Made by a program: the position numbers and the translations under genes. This document shows positions 33,137-40,623 of a stretch of 64,000 bases of DNA, piece by piece. The stretch covers positions 186,001-250,000 of the forward strand of contig NZ_BDCG01000013.1 in assembly GCF_001613385.1 (NCBI RefSeq), written 5' to 3'. The DNA is from Nocardia flavorosea NBRC 108225 (GTDB lineage Bacteria; Actinomycetota; Actinomycetes; Mycobacteriales; Mycobacteriaceae). The notes under the pieces are model-generated. The model worked only from the letters and a program-made list of their open reading frames with translations. It did not search any database and had not been told where the DNA came from. The number at the start of each line of letters is the position of its first letter. The stretch's first letter is position 1.

Positions 33137-33982
33137 TCAGGCCGCGTCGTGCATGCGGACCAGCGCGCCGGGGTGCGGGAAGCCGAAGCCGGCGCGGGTG
33201 ATGGCGCGGATACTCACGCGGTCGCTGGTGAAATGACTGTGCTCGGAGATCATGATCGAGGTGTCCTTGCGCAGCACGATGAACACGCGGTCGCGCGGGA
33301 TGGCCCAGATTGTGCCGGCGGAAACGGCCGCGCTCGGAACGAGGGGCACCCCCAAAACGGTGCGCTGCGTGGGCTGTGTCGGATCGTTGCCGAGCAAGGG
33401 TTCATTGCTTCCGGTGGCCTTCTTGACCTTCGCCAGCGTCAGAATGTCGGCCGGATTGGCTACGAACGTCGTGATGACCGCGCCGACTGTCTCGGCTTTC
33501 GAGAGAGCATCGGCGAAGACATCAGTGTTCGTTATCGATGCTCCTGTGTCCACCGTCTGCACACCGGTGATACTGAGCAGGCCCGATGGTCCATTGGTGG
33601 TGGTGTTGCCGAAGAATGCGGCGTCGATCTTCTTCGCCACATCTCGCGCGATCCCGTCACCGATCACCTGCTGTGCCTCGGGGCTGCCATCATCGGCCAG
33701 TTCGGACGAGATGACGGTGAGGGTGGCCAGCTTGGACGGGGTAACGACGATCTCGTCGGATTCCGCGTCGCTCACGGGAATCTCGGCGCCCTCTGCGACC
33801 CAGCTACCGGACGGGTCGTCGGTGATGATGGGGAACCGCAGCGAGGTCGAATCGGTAGGCACGACGGTAGCGGCCTGCATAGCGACAGACATCTGAATTG
33901 CGGGCTGGACGACGAGTGCGGCCACATCGTCGGGGGTGAACGCGGTTGCTACTCCGGTCGAGGTATGGGACACGGCAGCCAT
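33137..33982 (-). CDS. HK97-fold major capsid protein
   Basis: 281 residues. MAAVSHTSTGVATAFTPDDV start, then LRFPIITDDPSGSWVAEGAE and IPVSDAESDEIVVTPSKLAT with VISSELADDGSPEAQQVIGD, the P-loop/E-loop order of HK97-type capsids, and a C-terminal domain with GVPLVPSAAVSAGTIWAIPRD and RAITRAGFGF. No N-terminal delta domain, so scaffolding must come from a separate protein, as found upstream. ATG 33982 with GGAGGAATATCC. Shell geometry cannot be read, but satellites use such proteins to make small capsids. Last gene of a minus-strand run of tightly overlapped genes. Confidence 0.9.
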   Translation of the reverse strand: MAAVSHTSTGVATAFTPDDVAALVVQPAIQMSVAMQAATVVPTDSTSLRFPIITDDPSGSWVAEGAEIPVSDAESDEIVVTPSKLATLTVISSELADDGSPEAQQVIGDGIARDVAKKIDAAFFGNTTTNGPSGLLSITGVQTVDTGASITNTDVFADALSKAETVGAVITTFVANPADILTLAKVKKATGSNEPLLGNDPTQPTQRTVLGVPLVPSAAVSAGTIWAIPRDRVFIVLRKDTSIMISEHSHFTSDRVSIRAITRAGFGFPHPGALVRMHDAA

Positions 33983-34118
33983 GGATATTCCTCCAGGACG
34001 AGTTACGGGGGAGTGTGTGTCCCGCGCCGGCGCCTGGCTGTGCGCGGTGCCCGTCCTGGGGCTTCGTGCGGTGGACCGGTGCACCTGGCTACCGATGTCC
34101 TCGCAATCATGGAGTCTA

Positions 34119-34153
34119 CGCCGAACCTCACACGGGGCCGCGGAGGTTCGGCG
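34119..34153 (-). promoter_or_regulatory. Hairpin between scaffold and capsid genes
   Basis: CGCCGAACCTC and GAGGTTCGGCG form a perfect 11-bp stem with a 13-base loop in the 178-base gap before the capsid gene. No T-run follows. Could set the scaffold-to-capsid ratio by partial termination or RNA processing. Confidence 0.55.
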
Positions 34154-34159
34154 TTGCCC

Positions 34160-34618
34160 TTATGACCGGTGGCGGTTGCTGAGCGCTTCGTGCCACGGCG
34201 TAGTGGAGCTGAGACAGTCGGCGTGCCCGCCACCTTGGCGCATGTCGGGCCGTGGGGTGGTGGGTCGGCGCCAGTGCGGCCGCTGCTCGGTGAGCGTGGA
34301 GACGGCGGCGGCTACCTTCTCGGGGTCTATCTGCCCGTCCTCACCGCGGAGGTCGTCGAGCCGCACTCCCCCGGCCCACATGTCGGTGGGGTCGGCCAGC
34401 CCGGCGGCGGCCAGTCGTTCGGCTTCTCCACGTTCGTATCCGGTGATGCGTTCGCGCAGTGAATCCCGTTCGGCTTCGGTATCGCGCAACTGCCGGCGGT
34501 ACCTCGCGGCTTCCGCGCCCGGCTTTGTCTTACCGTCGTCCTGCTCGGACGGGTCGACCGCGGCCGGGTCGTCGACCGTGGGCTCTACGGGTTCCGTGGT
34601 GGGTTCCGGTGTGGTCAC
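34160..34618 (-). CDS. Capsid scaffold/assembly-like protein
   Basis: 152 residues. Acidic, low-complexity N-terminus (repeated EPTTEPVEPT-like), a coiled-coil segment AARYRRQLRDTEAERDSLRERITGYERGEAERLAAAGL and WAGGVRLDDLRGEDGQIDPEKV, which is the typical layout of scaffolding proteins encoded just before the major capsid gene in small actinophages. GTG start overlaps the stop of the previous gene (GTGA). No protease motif seen. It should help capsid assembly; without a protease it would leave or stay without cleavage. Confidence 0.75.
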   Translation of the reverse strand: MTTPEPTTEPVEPTVDDPAAVDPSEQDDGKTKPGAEAARYRRQLRDTEAERDSLRERITGYERGEAERLAAAGLADPTDMWAGGVRLDDLRGEDGQIDPEKVAAAVSTLTEQRPHWRRPTTPRPDMRQGGGHADCLSSTTPWHEALSNRHRS

Positions 34619-34899
34619 GGTGCGGTTCCTTCCAGTTCGAGCCAGCGGCGCCGGCGGATACCGGCGCTGTAGTCGACGGTCGTTGTCAGTTCGGCCGGCG
34701 CTTCGTAGCCGAGGTGTTCGAGTAGGGCGCGCTCGGTGTCGGTAGCCGGTCGCGTCCACTTCCCGCGGTGGTTCTCGGCTTCCTCGAAATCGGCCATGAG
34801 CCGCGAGTCCTCGAGCCGCTGCACGTCGGCAGGTAGTGACTCGAACGTCAGCCAGCCCCGCGGGTCCGGCTGGGGCAGCTGGGGCCCTACGCCGATCAC
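34615..34899 (-). CDS. Element protein of unknown function (94 residues)
   Basis: 94 residues from a GTG that overlaps the upstream stop (GTGA); its own stop overlaps the scaffold start in the same way. LPQPDPRGWLTFESLPADVQ, a Met-containing acidic stretch and RALLEHLGYEAPAELTTTVD with RRRRWLELEG at the end. No family recognised. Position in the capsid operon suggests a structural, head-completion or ratio-control role, but that is inference. Confidence 0.7.
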   Translation of the reverse strand: MIGVGPQLPQPDPRGWLTFESLPADVQRLEDSRLMADFEEAENHRGKWTRPATDTERALLEHLGYEAPAELTTTVDYSAGIRRRRWLELEGTAP

Positions 34900-35318
34900 T
34901 GGGTGTCCCCAATGGCAGCGTTGGCCGCGGCCAGTACTTCGTCGGCGGTGAGTCCGGGGATGCACTGTGCGGTGTAGGCCAACAGTTGGGCGGCGGCCGC
35001 GCTCAGTAGACGCGGGTCCGATTGGGTCTCGCTGAGTTCCCGGGTGAATCGGTCGCGGGAGTCGAGCACCGCAGCGGCAAGGGCGATCGCTTCACGCCGG
35101 GCTGTGCTCAGGTTCTCGGCGCTGTATTTTGCGGAGGCTTCGCGGCGCATGTCCGCGAGGGCGGCCGCAGCGAAACCGGCCAGACCAGAGATGATGTCGA
35201 GCAGGCCAGCGGGGCCGAGACCGGCGGTATGGATGCGGATAGCCGCGTGCAGTTGGTTGTTGTTGTCGTAGTTCTCGGCGGCAACGATGATTGCGTTCAG
35301 TGCGTCACGGGTGGGCAT
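34896..35318 (-). CDS. Element protein of unknown function (140 residues)
   Basis: 140 residues, mostly Ala-rich helix: MPTRDALNAIIVAAENYDNN, a GLGPAGLLDIISGLAGFAAA hydrophobic stretch and REAIALAAAVLDSRDRFTRELSE-type helices. ATG with GAGAGGAAACCC. Overlaps the WhiB gene by 22 bases upstream and the next gene by four bases downstream. No domain recognised; the middle segment might be membrane-seeking. Confidence 0.7.
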   Translation of the reverse strand: MPTRDALNAIIVAAENYDNNNQLHAAIRIHTAGLGPAGLLDIISGLAGFAAAALADMRREASAKYSAENLSTARREAIALAAAVLDSRDRFTRELSETQSDPRLLSAAAAQLLAYTAQCIPGLTADEVLAAANAAIGDTQ

Positions 35319-35662
35319 TGGGTTTCCTCTCGATAGTCGGGCGTAGCGGGTTCTGACGGGTCGGACTTCTTCGGCCGGCCGCGTGGCTTCGGGGCGTCGC
35401 GGACTTCCCCGGCCCAGATACCGACCGCGGTTCGGTCGAGCTCGGCGGCCACGGTGGCGCACGGGCGCCGGACCGGGCACCGGTTGCAGACCTTCCCAGC
35501 GGCCGCGGTGCGGTAGGCGAATGCTCTGTCGTCCTCGTGCTGGCCGCGGGGATCGAACAGCCGAGCCAAGCCGATGCACTCGGCACCGATGAGCCGGTCG
35601 TCGGCGAGCCGGGCGGCCAGCTGCACCACGGCCGGGAATCCGGCATTGGGGTGGCGGGTCAT
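35297..35662 (-). CDS. WhiB-family Fe-S regulator carried by the element
   Basis: 121 residues. Four cysteines at 29, 59, 62 and 68 in the WhiB spacing (C ... KVCNRCPVRRPC), followed by VGIWAG (the G-[IVL]-W-x-G turn) and a basic tail with PKPRGRPKKSD for DNA or sigma-factor contact. WhiB proteins bind a 4Fe-4S cluster and sigma-A region 4; phage copies such as the one in mycobacteriophage TM4 block host WhiB2 and superinfection. ATGA overlap with the upstream gene; its 3' end overlaps the next. Probably rewires transcription for the element. Confidence 0.85.
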   Translation of the reverse strand: MTRHPNAGFPAVVQLAARLADDRLIGAECIGLARLFDPRGQHEDDRAFAYRTAAAGKVCNRCPVRRPCATVAAELDRTAVGIWAGEVRDAPKPRGRPKKSDPSEPATPDYREETQCPPVTH

Positions 35663-35913
35663 GCCGCGTTGTTGGGCGGGGTCAAGAACCGATCGGGATC
35701 GAGGCTGTCGAGCAGGGCGCGAACGTCTCGGGTGAAGGACTTGGCTACCTCGTCCGCGGTGTCTCGGTCGAAATACGTTCCGTCGATCCGGAGCACGATG
35801 TCGTAGGCGCCGGGCTGGACTTCCACGACATGGACAGAGAGCCAGTCGCGTCGATCGTCGAGCAAGTCATCAGCAGTGATGTATGCGCCCCGCTGGGCGT
35901 GCTGTTCGGACAT
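35659..35913 (-). CDS. Element protein of unknown function (84 residues)
   Basis: 84 residues: MSEQHAQRGAYITADDLLDD, VEVQPGAYDIVLRIDGTYFD and DTADEVAKSFTRDVRALLDS. Acidic, no membrane segment, alpha/beta in outlook, no family recognised. ATG with a strong GGAGG; first gene after the GGGAGGAC repeat block, and its stop overlaps the WhiB start (ATGA), so it heads the capsid operon. Confidence 0.7.
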   Translation of the reverse strand: MSEQHAQRGAYITADDLLDDRRDWLSVHVVEVQPGAYDIVLRIDGTYFDRDTADEVAKSFTRDVRALLDSLDPDRFLTPPNNAA

Positions 35914-35943
35914 AGGAGCCTCCTTCAGTGAATGGGCTTGGAC

Positions 35944-36054
35944 GGGAGGACAGAACTGGAGGGGAGGACGCGCGTCCTCCCTCTGTCCTCCCTTCTGACC
36001 TGCACAGGACGGGGGGTACGCGATGTCCTCCCCCCCGGTTCATTCCGTCCTCCC
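35944..36054. repeat. GGGAGGAC inverted and direct repeats beside the replication gene
   Basis: Six copies of GGGAGGAC or its complement at 35944, 35962 (forward), 35974, 35985, 36025 and 36047 (reverse); the central pair forms the palindrome GGAGGACGCGCGTCCTCC. The last copy lies in the 3' end of the replication-type gene. Could be iterons, an operator or a processing site. Confidence 0.6.
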
Positions 36055-37482
36055 CTCCGGCCGCCTGTAGACGGTTCCGTCGTAGGAAATCGCGCCTTCC
36101 GACTCCAGTTCGCCGAGTTCGGAATCGAGCAGACTCCGAAGCTCGCTGCGGAGATTCACTCGGAGTTCCTTCCTGGTCGCCACGGTGCGCCGGTCGAGGT
36201 ATCGCAGGACGGACCCACGGACCCGATCCCGGGCTCGCTGCTCGGCGTGATCGGAGATGACCTCATTGCGTTCAGCCGCGGCCAGCGCGCGGGCACGGTT
36301 GGCGCTGCGCGACTGCTCGGCTACGGATTGCTGAACCTGAGCGCGGGTGTGGTCCGATACTCGGAGAATCGCACCAGCGAGTTTCCAGTCCTCTTCCGTA
36401 ATCTCGATCCGTCCATCGAGGATTGCCAGTGCGGCGCCCACCTTCAGCGCGGTCAGCATCCGGTGACCGTCCAGAGGATTTACGTCCTCCTCACGGAGCA
36501 CTGCGAGACGATGCCGGCGGATCGCGTCCCGGGCGATATCGGGGACCGTTACCCGTACTCGGGCGGCGGTGTAGGCCTTGACCTTCACCTGTACCGGCTC
36601 GGGGGCGGCCAGCGGTCCGGCTGGTGCGTACGGGTCGGTGACCTTCAACCACAGGAACCGCTGAGGCGTGCCACCGTCGGCATCGTCAAGAAGGGGCCCA
36701 GCCTTGAGGGGCTGCACACCGATGGTCAGACACGCACGGTAGCTGTGTGCCGCGAGCGGAGTTCGGGTGTCCTTGCTGGCATTGGCGAAACCGATCTGCT
36801 CACCGGCGTAGACCTTGCGTAGCTCAGGCATGAGTGTGGACCCCTTGCGCCCACCCAGCGCCGATACCGTGTCGACCTCGGCCGCGGTGAACAGTGCCCG
36901 GGTGCGCGGCTCATCGGAGGGCAAGAACGTTCGCGCGACCCCTTCGCCAGACCCGACCGGGAACTCCTCGATGATGATCTGGCGCCCATTACCGTCGACG
37001 AACTCAACCGCATCGGCGGCGGCACCCTCGGCAGCGCCTTTGCCGCCGCCCGACGAGCCCACCAGAGCTACGAACAGATTCAGCGACTTGTCCGAGCCAA
37101 CCAACGGCGGCAACACCATATTCGGTTCGGTTGCCGCGACGGCCCGTGCGAGCACCACGCCCAGGGTTGCCCAGGGACCGGCCTGCCGCGCCCGTGCGAA
37201 GTCTCGGATATCCCCAAGGACCGGCCTGGTGTCCCAGATCCACTCGAACGGGTCGCCATCCGTGTCTCCATCGCTTACCGGGGCGGCCGGTGACATATCG
37301 AGGCCGGGCCGCTCGGCGGCAACGGGCCCGTATCGCAAGGTATACGCGATCTGGCATTCCGAGCAGTCCGGGACGTAGTGCGAATGACCTGCGCAATGCG
37401 GTGTGGGCTCGGGAAGGCGATCGGCTACACGCACACCCGATACACCCCCTTGGGGTATGCTGGGCTCGCGAACGTTGGTCAT
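36040..37482 (-). CDS. Replication-type P-loop ATPase (DUF3987/primase-helicase-like)
   Basis: 480 residues from ATG 37482 (AAAGGAGCTGCGA before it). A Cys/His segment at the start (PHCAGHSHYVPDCSECQ) could bind zinc. Central P-loop VALVGSSGGGKGAAEG near residue 150, EEFPVGSGEGVARTF, FTAAEVDTVSALGG and TIGVQPLKAGPLLDD follow the order of DUF3987/DUF927-type primase-helicase C-terminal ATPases used by small phages and satellites. C-terminal winged-helix outlook (LRSELRSLLDSELGELESEG). Probably starts replication of the element. No separate primase domain is visible. Confidence 0.75.
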   Translation of the reverse strand: MTNVREPSIPQGGVSGVRVADRLPEPTPHCAGHSHYVPDCSECQIAYTLRYGPVAAERPGLDMSPAAPVSDGDTDGDPFEWIWDTRPVLGDIRDFARARQAGPWATLGVVLARAVAATEPNMVLPPLVGSDKSLNLFVALVGSSGGGKGAAEGAAADAVEFVDGNGRQIIIEEFPVGSGEGVARTFLPSDEPRTRALFTAAEVDTVSALGGRKGSTLMPELRKVYAGEQIGFANASKDTRTPLAAHSYRACLTIGVQPLKAGPLLDDADGGTPQRFLWLKVTDPYAPAGPLAAPEPVQVKVKAYTAARVRVTVPDIARDAIRRHRLAVLREEDVNPLDGHRMLTALKVGAALAILDGRIEITEEDWKLAGAILRVSDHTRAQVQQSVAEQSRSANRARALAAAERNEVISDHAEQRARDRVRGSVLRYLDRRTVATRKELRVNLRSELRSLLDSELGELESEGAISYDGTVYRRPEGRTE

Positions 37483-37506
37483 TCGCAGCTCCTTTCCTTT
37501 GCTCGT

Positions 37507-37539
37507 ACGGCCCGCCCCCACCTGGTGGAGGCGGGCCGT
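37507..37539. promoter_or_regulatory. Strong hairpin in the leader of the replication gene
   Basis: ACGGCCCGCC and GGCGGGCCGT form a 10-bp stem that can extend inwards around CCACCTGGTGG. It lies between the 37555 gene and the ATPase start, with no T-run on the minus strand. Termination, attenuation or RNA processing are all possible. Confidence 0.55.
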
Positions 37540-37554
37540 TTCGATGCGTGCGGG

Positions 37555-37854
37555 TTACGAGACTCGGCGGACGCGCCGGACCGGTGCGGCCCGAGCGGAT
37601 TCCGATTCGTCCAGCGCAGGCCCGCCGGTCAGCGACTCCCGAAGCTGGGCATCCAGCCGCGCCACGTAATCAGCGAAGGACTGCGCCGACTTCGCGAACG
37701 CCAGTTCATCGCCGTTGACGAACAGGGCATTCAGCTGCGCCAGCCGCATTTCCGCATGCATGCGGTACTGGTCGCGGAAATACCGCTGCGACATCTCGGA
37801 AGGCTGATAACGCTGCTCGCGCCACTCGTCCGGGTTGAACCACTGCTTGGTCAT
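37555..37854 (-). CDS. Element protein of unknown function (99 residues)
   Basis: 99 residues: MTKQWFNPDEWREQRYQPSE, a helical middle YRMHAEMRLAQLNALFVNGD and YVARLDAQLRESL, ending in a basic RRVRRVS. Mostly helical with possible coiled-coil; no family. ATG 37854 with GGGAGGCG, overlapping the stop of the 23-residue ORF (ATGA). Confidence 0.65.
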   Translation of the reverse strand: MTKQWFNPDEWREQRYQPSEMSQRYFRDQYRMHAEMRLAQLNALFVNGDELAFAKSAQSFADYVARLDAQLRESLTGGPALDESESARAAPVRRVRRVS

Positions 37855-37922
37855 CGGCTCGCCTCCCGCACTGAGGGCAAGGACTCGATCCATGCGAGGA
37901 GTTCGTCGATGGCGATGATCAC
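37851..37922 (-). CDS. 23-residue coupled micro-ORF
   Basis: VIIAIDELLAWIESLPSVRE then ASR. Its GTG overlaps the upstream stop (GTGA) and its own stop overlaps the next ATG (ATGA), so it is linked on both sides. Amphipathic helix by eye. Either a real micro-protein or a translational bridge; conservation would decide. Confidence 0.45.
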   Translation of the reverse strand: MIIAIDELLAWIESLPSVREASR

Positions 37923-38350
37923 CGGGTCACCTCCGGCACATCGGCGGTACGGAACCACTCGCCGGGGCGGACGTCCAGCGCGAGCGCCAACAGCACCAAT
38001 TGGGTGACGCTCAGTTCCTCGTCACCGTCGCCGACCGCGGAGATGGTGTGTTCCGGCACCCCGGACCGGTCAGCCAGCTGCGCATCCGTCACCCCAGCCG
38101 CGCGGGCGGTGGCGAACATGTTGCAGTAGACCGCGGTCGATTCCCGCTCGGCACGCTCGGCGATCTCAGCGCGGCGGTCGACGGCTTCCAGATCTTCGGG
38201 GCGGCAGACGACCGTGAGGCCGCTGCGGGTCTCGCGGATCCGGGCCCACCCATCGCCAGCGTCAGGCAGCAGTTCACCCGACAGACCGGAGGTGCGGCTG
38301 AACAGCAGTTCGCCGGGACGCAACGGGGCGGGGTTGATATCGTGGTTCAA
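37919..38350 (-). CDS. HTH protein of the element
   Basis: 143 residues if the TTG at 38350 is the start; it has GAGGAGATTTCC in front and avoids the hairpin at 38385-38412, through which the longer ATG reading at 38440 would pass. C-terminal HTH-like stretch GVTDAQLADRSGVPEHTISA with VTQLVLLALALDVRPGEWF after it, an XRE-type outlook. The N-terminal half (LLFSRTSGLSGELLPDAGDG, SGLTVVCRPEDLEAVDR) is unassigned. Likely an early-gene regulator. Confidence 0.65.
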   Translation of the reverse strand: MNHDINPAPLRPGELLFSRTSGLSGELLPDAGDGWARIRETRSGLTVVCRPEDLEAVDRRAEIAERAERESTAVYCNMFATARAAGVTDAQLADRSGVPEHTISAVGDGDEELSVTQLVLLALALDVRPGEWFRTADVPEVTR

Positions 38351-38384
38351 GGAAATCTCCTCATGAGGTGAGCGGGTTTCATTG

Positions 38385-38412
38385 ACCCGGAGCGGTGGCA
38401 CCCGCTCCGGGT
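38385..38412 (+). terminator. Intrinsic-type hairpin in the element
   Basis: ACCCGGAGCGG and CCGCTCCGGGT make an 11-bp stem with a six-base loop, followed on the plus strand by TTTTCTTCT. It would terminate plus-strand transcription; on the minus strand it is a hairpin between the excisionase-like and HTH genes. Confidence 0.65.
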
Positions 38413-38439
38413 TTTCTTCTGTCGGGGGCGCAATGGGCA

Positions 38440-38640
38440 TCAGGCTGCGTCCGATCCACCGACGCCCTGGGAGTTCTCCCACGCCACCACGTCACTGAGC
38501 CGGTAGCGCGAGTACTTCCCGATGCGTGCGAAGCGAGGGCCCTTGCCGCGCGTAGCCCACTGAGACACGGTTGCGACCGGCACTTTCAACCGATCAGCCA
38601 GTTCTTGGCGTGTCAGCCAGCAATCCGAGATGGCCTCCAT
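38440..38640 (-). CDS. Excisionase-like helix-turn-helix protein
   Basis: 66 residues from ATG 38640 (GGAGGG before it). CWLTRQELADRLKVPVATVS, WATRGKGPRFARIGKYSRYR, LSDVVAWENSQG is the winged HTH_17/AlpA type typical of excisionases that bend attachment-site DNA. Divergent from the repressor gene, as expected for lytic-side control. First gene of the minus-strand early run. Confidence 0.82.
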   Translation of the reverse strand: MEAISDCWLTRQELADRLKVPVATVSQWATRGKGPRFARIGKYSRYRLSDVVAWENSQGVGGSDAA

Positions 38641-38758
38641 CAAGCCCTCCGTTCGAATAATGCGATCAAATGTTTGCCTACGCCCGCATTCTGTTGGCAA
38701 ATTGCGAACGTGCCATCAGAGTGCATCACCCTTGCCTTGGTTGTCAATGAGGAACTAT

Positions 38759-38777
38759 TGTTCGCCCTATGCGAACA
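38759..38777. promoter_or_regulatory. Probable repressor operator over its own start codon
   Basis: TGTTCGC, five bases, GCGAACA: a 7-bp inverted repeat that covers the ATG at 38769. A half site GCGAACG lies at 38704-38710, toward the divergent excisionase promoter. Suggests autoregulation and control of the early minus-strand genes. Confidence 0.6.
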
Positions 38778-39377
38778 CAGCAGAGTTGGACCGTACCCTC
38801 CCTGATCGCCGACAACTTGGTTCGAATTCGGAATCTCCGGCGCCTCACCGTGCGCCAACTCTCCGAGAGGCTCGGCGACATCGGTGCACCGATGCTGCCG
38901 TCGGGCATCACCAACATCGAGAAGGGGAAGCGGACTGTCACCGCGGAGAACCTGCTGGAGTTCGCCGCGGCACTCAACGCCAGCCCGGCCGACTTTCTCT
39001 CCGCACCGGACGAGGGGCGGGTATCTATCGCGCCGAACATGGAGGACGTGGGGTCGGCCGCCCTGCGCTCGTGGCTCGCCGGCACTCAGCCGTTATCCGT
39101 GCCGGAGGGTGTCGAATATGAGAACGCGCGAAAGGAACTGCTCGAGGCGGCGCCGGCATGGTTCCGCCAGTCAGAGGAACGACTGCACCAAACCTTCCGG
39201 CATCCGGCCGTCAGCAAGCTCTCCGAGCTGCAGATCCATGCGCGGGCCGCCATCCTCGAGGAGGAGGGCATAGAACCCGGGCTCTTGGCCGCCACCCTGC
39301 GAGATCGGCTCGAGGAGGTCACCGCCTATGTCAATCTCCTCGCCGACGAGGTAGAGCGCAGAGGCAACGATGCCTAG
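38769..39377 (+). CDS. CI-like XRE repressor of the element
   Basis: 202 residues. HTH at ~12-65: IADNLVRIRNLRRLTVRQLS, then SGITNIEKGKRTVTAENLLE. The rest is helical (ARKELLEAAPAWFRQSEERL, TLRDRLEEVTAYVNLLADEV), with no LexA-type protease motif (no S-x-x-K pair), so induction is unlikely to run through self-cleavage. ATG has no ribosome site and sits in the operator, so the message may be leaderless. Its stop overlaps the integrase start by eight bases. Confidence 0.85.
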   Translation: MRTQQSWTVPSLIADNLVRIRNLRRLTVRQLSERLGDIGAPMLPSGITNIEKGKRTVTAENLLEFAAALNASPADFLSAPDEGRVSIAPNMEDVGSAALRSWLAGTQPLSVPEGVEYENARKELLEAAPAWFRQSEERLHQTFRHPAVSKLSELQIHARAAILEEEGIEPGLLAATLRDRLEEVTAYVNLLADEVERRGNDA

Positions 39378-40572
39378 AGGACGCCCGCCGCTGCGAATCG
39401 GCGCACACGGCAAGATCACACGAACCAGCATCGGAAACGGAACATGGCTCGCCCGGTGCCGGTTCCGTGATGACGATGGCGTAGTTCGGATCGTCGAACG
39501 CCAGACGCCGGCGGGAAAAGACGACCGATACGGCAAGCTCGCCGAAGATGCCCTACTTGAGGCCATCGAGGATCGGCGCACGCCAACTAACAGCGAGATC
39601 GACGGGACCACAAGGGTTTCCGCGCTGTGCCGCATACACCTCCAGCGGCTAGAGGAGGACGGGCGATCATCGGTCACGCTCGACACCTATCGGTTCGCAG
39701 TCGGGAAGCTCGAGAAGAAGATCGGCGCCTTGCGTGTCGAGGAGGCAGATGGCGGCCGGATCGACAAAGCCATTCGAGCGATGCGCCAGGACCACGGTGC
39801 CACGATGGCGCGCCAGGCGAAGACGGTTCTACGCGGCGCCCTGCAACTGGCGGTACTGGCCGGGGCGATGGACCGGAACCCGGTCGCAGACGTGTCCCGG
39901 ATCGAATCCAAGGCACGCCCGAAAGGTGCTGCGGCCGTCACCGCCGATCAGCTGGTGAACCTACTCGTCGATATCCGCCAAAGCGATGCGAAGTACGACG
40001 ACGGCCGGACACTGGCCGAGTACTGCCGAGACGCCGATCTCGCCGACCCCATCGTGATGTTCGTGGGCACCGGCCTACGCCGATCGGAACTGATGGCGTT
40101 GCGGTGGGAGGACATCGACGAGCGCGAGAAGCTGGCGCGCATTCACGCGAAAGTGGTGCGCGTGAAGGGCATCGGCCTGGTCCGTGTGGAGGACACCAAG
40201 ACGGATGCCGGCGCACGATTGCTGCCGCTCCCCCAGTTCGTCATGTCGATGTTGGCCGCGCGCAGTCTCGACCCGCGGCCGAGCAATGACGGGGTGATCT
40301 TCCCGAGTACGACGGGCACGCTGCGGGATCCGAGCAACTTCGGCAAACAGTGGCGCAAGGTCCGCGAGCACTTCGGCCTACCGGATACGTCGAGCCATTC
40401 ATTCCGAAAGTCCCTTGCCACGCTGATAGACGATGCGTCGCTGTCGGCCCGGGTCGGTGCCGATCACCTTGGCCACGCTCACGTGTCCATGACGCAGGAC
40501 CGGTATTTCGGCCGGGGCCGCCAGCACCCCGAGGTTGCCGCAATGCTGGACCGAACGCTGGTCCAAAAATGA
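39370..40572 (+). CDS. int: Tyrosine integrase of the element
   Basis: 400 residues. N-terminal arm-binding and core-binding domains (TRVSALCRIHLQRLEED, SVTLDTYRFAVGKLEKKIG), catalytic domain with Arg in GTGLRRSELMALRW, Lys in EDTKTDAGARLLP, HSFRKS (H-x-x-R), VGADHLGHAHVSMTQ and Tyr in DRYFGRG. All active-site residues are present. Ends 51 bases before the tRNA gene that holds the right attachment site. Overlaps the repressor by eight bases, so it is probably expressed with it. Confidence 0.95.
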   Translation: MPRGRPPLRIGAHGKITRTSIGNGTWLARCRFRDDDGVVRIVERQTPAGKDDRYGKLAEDALLEAIEDRRTPTNSEIDGTTRVSALCRIHLQRLEEDGRSSVTLDTYRFAVGKLEKKIGALRVEEADGGRIDKAIRAMRQDHGATMARQAKTVLRGALQLAVLAGAMDRNPVADVSRIESKARPKGAAAVTADQLVNLLVDIRQSDAKYDDGRTLAEYCRDADLADPIVMFVGTGLRRSELMALRWEDIDEREKLARIHAKVVRVKGIGLVRVEDTKTDAGARLLPLPQFVMSMLAARSLDPRPSNDGVIFPSTTGTLRDPSNFGKQWRKVREHFGLPDTSSHSFRKSLATLIDDASLSARVGADHLGHAHVSMTQDRYFGRGRQHPEVAAMLDRTLVQK

Positions 40573-40585
40573 TGAATAAACGATG
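40573..40585. repeat. Right-end copy of the arm-type repeat TGAATAAACGATG
   Basis: Exact 13-base match to 30505-30517 near the other end, directly after the integrase stop. Probably an arm-type integrase site in the P' arm. Confidence 0.6.
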
Positions 40586-40623
40586 GGAGCCCATCCCCGT
40601 AAGTTCGGAAATGGGCTCTGACG

